DNA from: Prevotella sp.
Lineage (GTDB): Bacteria > Bacteroidota > Bacteroidia > Bacteroidales > Bacteroidaceae
Length of the DNA: 13,849 nt
Direction of reading: 5' to 3'
Assembly: GCA_021636625.1 (NCBI GenBank)
Contig: JAJWLX010000080.1
Coordinates: 1 to 13,849, forward strand
Shown here: piece by piece, positions 13,686-13,849 of the stretch
How the letters are laid out: every line of letters starts with the position of its first letter
Numbering within the stretch: the stretch's first letter is position 1
Notes under the pieces: generated by a model
The model's input: the letters and a program-made list of their open reading frames with translations, nothing else
The model's database searches: none
Told to the model about the DNA's origin: nothing
Position numbers and translations under genes: made by a program

Positions 13686-13809
13686 GCCCTGAAAGGGCAG
13701 AAGCTCCTAGCCCAGGGCATCGCCCTGGGTTTTAGTATAAACACAGCAAAGTCGCCCTGAAAGGGCAAAAGCTTTGTATATTGCTCAATATTTTAAAGCT
13801 TTTGCCCTT
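13686..13809. repeat. Cluster of intergenic hairpin repeats (GCCCTGAAAGGGC type)
   Basis: CGCCCTGAAAGGGCA(A/G)AAGCT occurs directly at 13685-13705 and 13753-13773. Part of the second copy (13761-13775) is exactly inverted at 13795-13809, forming a 15 bp stem with a 19-nt loop. Between the two lies CCCAGGGC-ATC-GCCCTGGG (13711-13718, 13722-13729) followed by T's, which may terminate the fur transcript. Repeats like these are common between genes in Prevotella and Bacteroides. Confidence 0.85.
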
Positions 13810-13814
13810 ACTAT

Positions 13815-13822
13815 TATATTTG
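13815..13822 (+). promoter_or_regulatory. Possible -7 box for a gene beyond the window
   Basis: TATATTTG followed by CACTTGG fits the TAnnTTTG box. The -33 region is only T-rich (13791-13794). The window ends 27 bp later without a start codon in view. Confidence 0.4.
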
Positions 13823-13849
13823 CACTTGGAAAAATAAAGAGGTGAAAAT

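Overview
The window reads as chromosomal DNA of a gut or oral Bacteroidales bacterium, most likely Prevotella or Segatella (P. copri-like). The evidence is the set of -7 boxes of form TAnnTTTG, often with an upstream TTG about 19-20 bp away, A/T-rich leaders with few Shine-Dalgarno sites, and protein families typical of Bacteroidetes (VirE_N/BT4734-like, DUF3987, DUF6266, DUF4143 and DUF1703 ATPases, S37-like peptidase). The species is an inference.

Layout. (1) 1-1495: the tail of an unidentified gene converges through a shared terminator on a secreted S37-type serine peptidase on the minus strand. (2) 1496-5206: two unrelated AAA ATPases, each carrying a C-terminal PD-(D/E)XK nuclease-like domain, read rightwards from their own promoters. 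The 580 bp between them is made of repeats: an exact second copy of the 53 bp promoter-region segment found before the first ATPase, a 31 bp-arm inverted repeat, and three copies of a promoter-proximal 18-mer at exact 33 bp steps. (3) 5207-6809: an AT-rich orphan gene of unknown function with its own leader. (4) 6810-7345: a repeat field with 14 sites matching or nearly matching TTATCTGTA in both orientations, with 14 bp and 24 bp perfect palindromes, then a promoter and a structured leader. (5) 7346-11445: a four-gene cassette: small helix-turn-helix protein, VirE_N primase-like protein (ATGA overlap), PriCT-2/DUF3987 helicase-like protein, and, from its own promoter, a DUF6266 protein with a Gly/Ser/Gln tail. 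(6) 11446-13635: terminator, then a lipoprotein metallophosphoesterase, an overlapping exported protein and a Fur-family regulator, probably one operon. (7) 13636-13849: Bacteroidetes-type intergenic hairpin repeats and a possible promoter for the next gene.

The most interesting unit is 6810-10229. An iteron-like array directly upstream of an HTH protein, a primase-like protein and a helicase-like protein looks like a replication module (origin, initiator/regulator, primase, helicase) sitting in a chromosome without an integrase, relaxase or structural genes in view. The array could instead be the operator field of the HTH protein. Nonamer repeats of the same sequence but in different reading frames occur in linkers of two of these genes. 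Everything about function here is inference from sequence and family recognition; no search was run.
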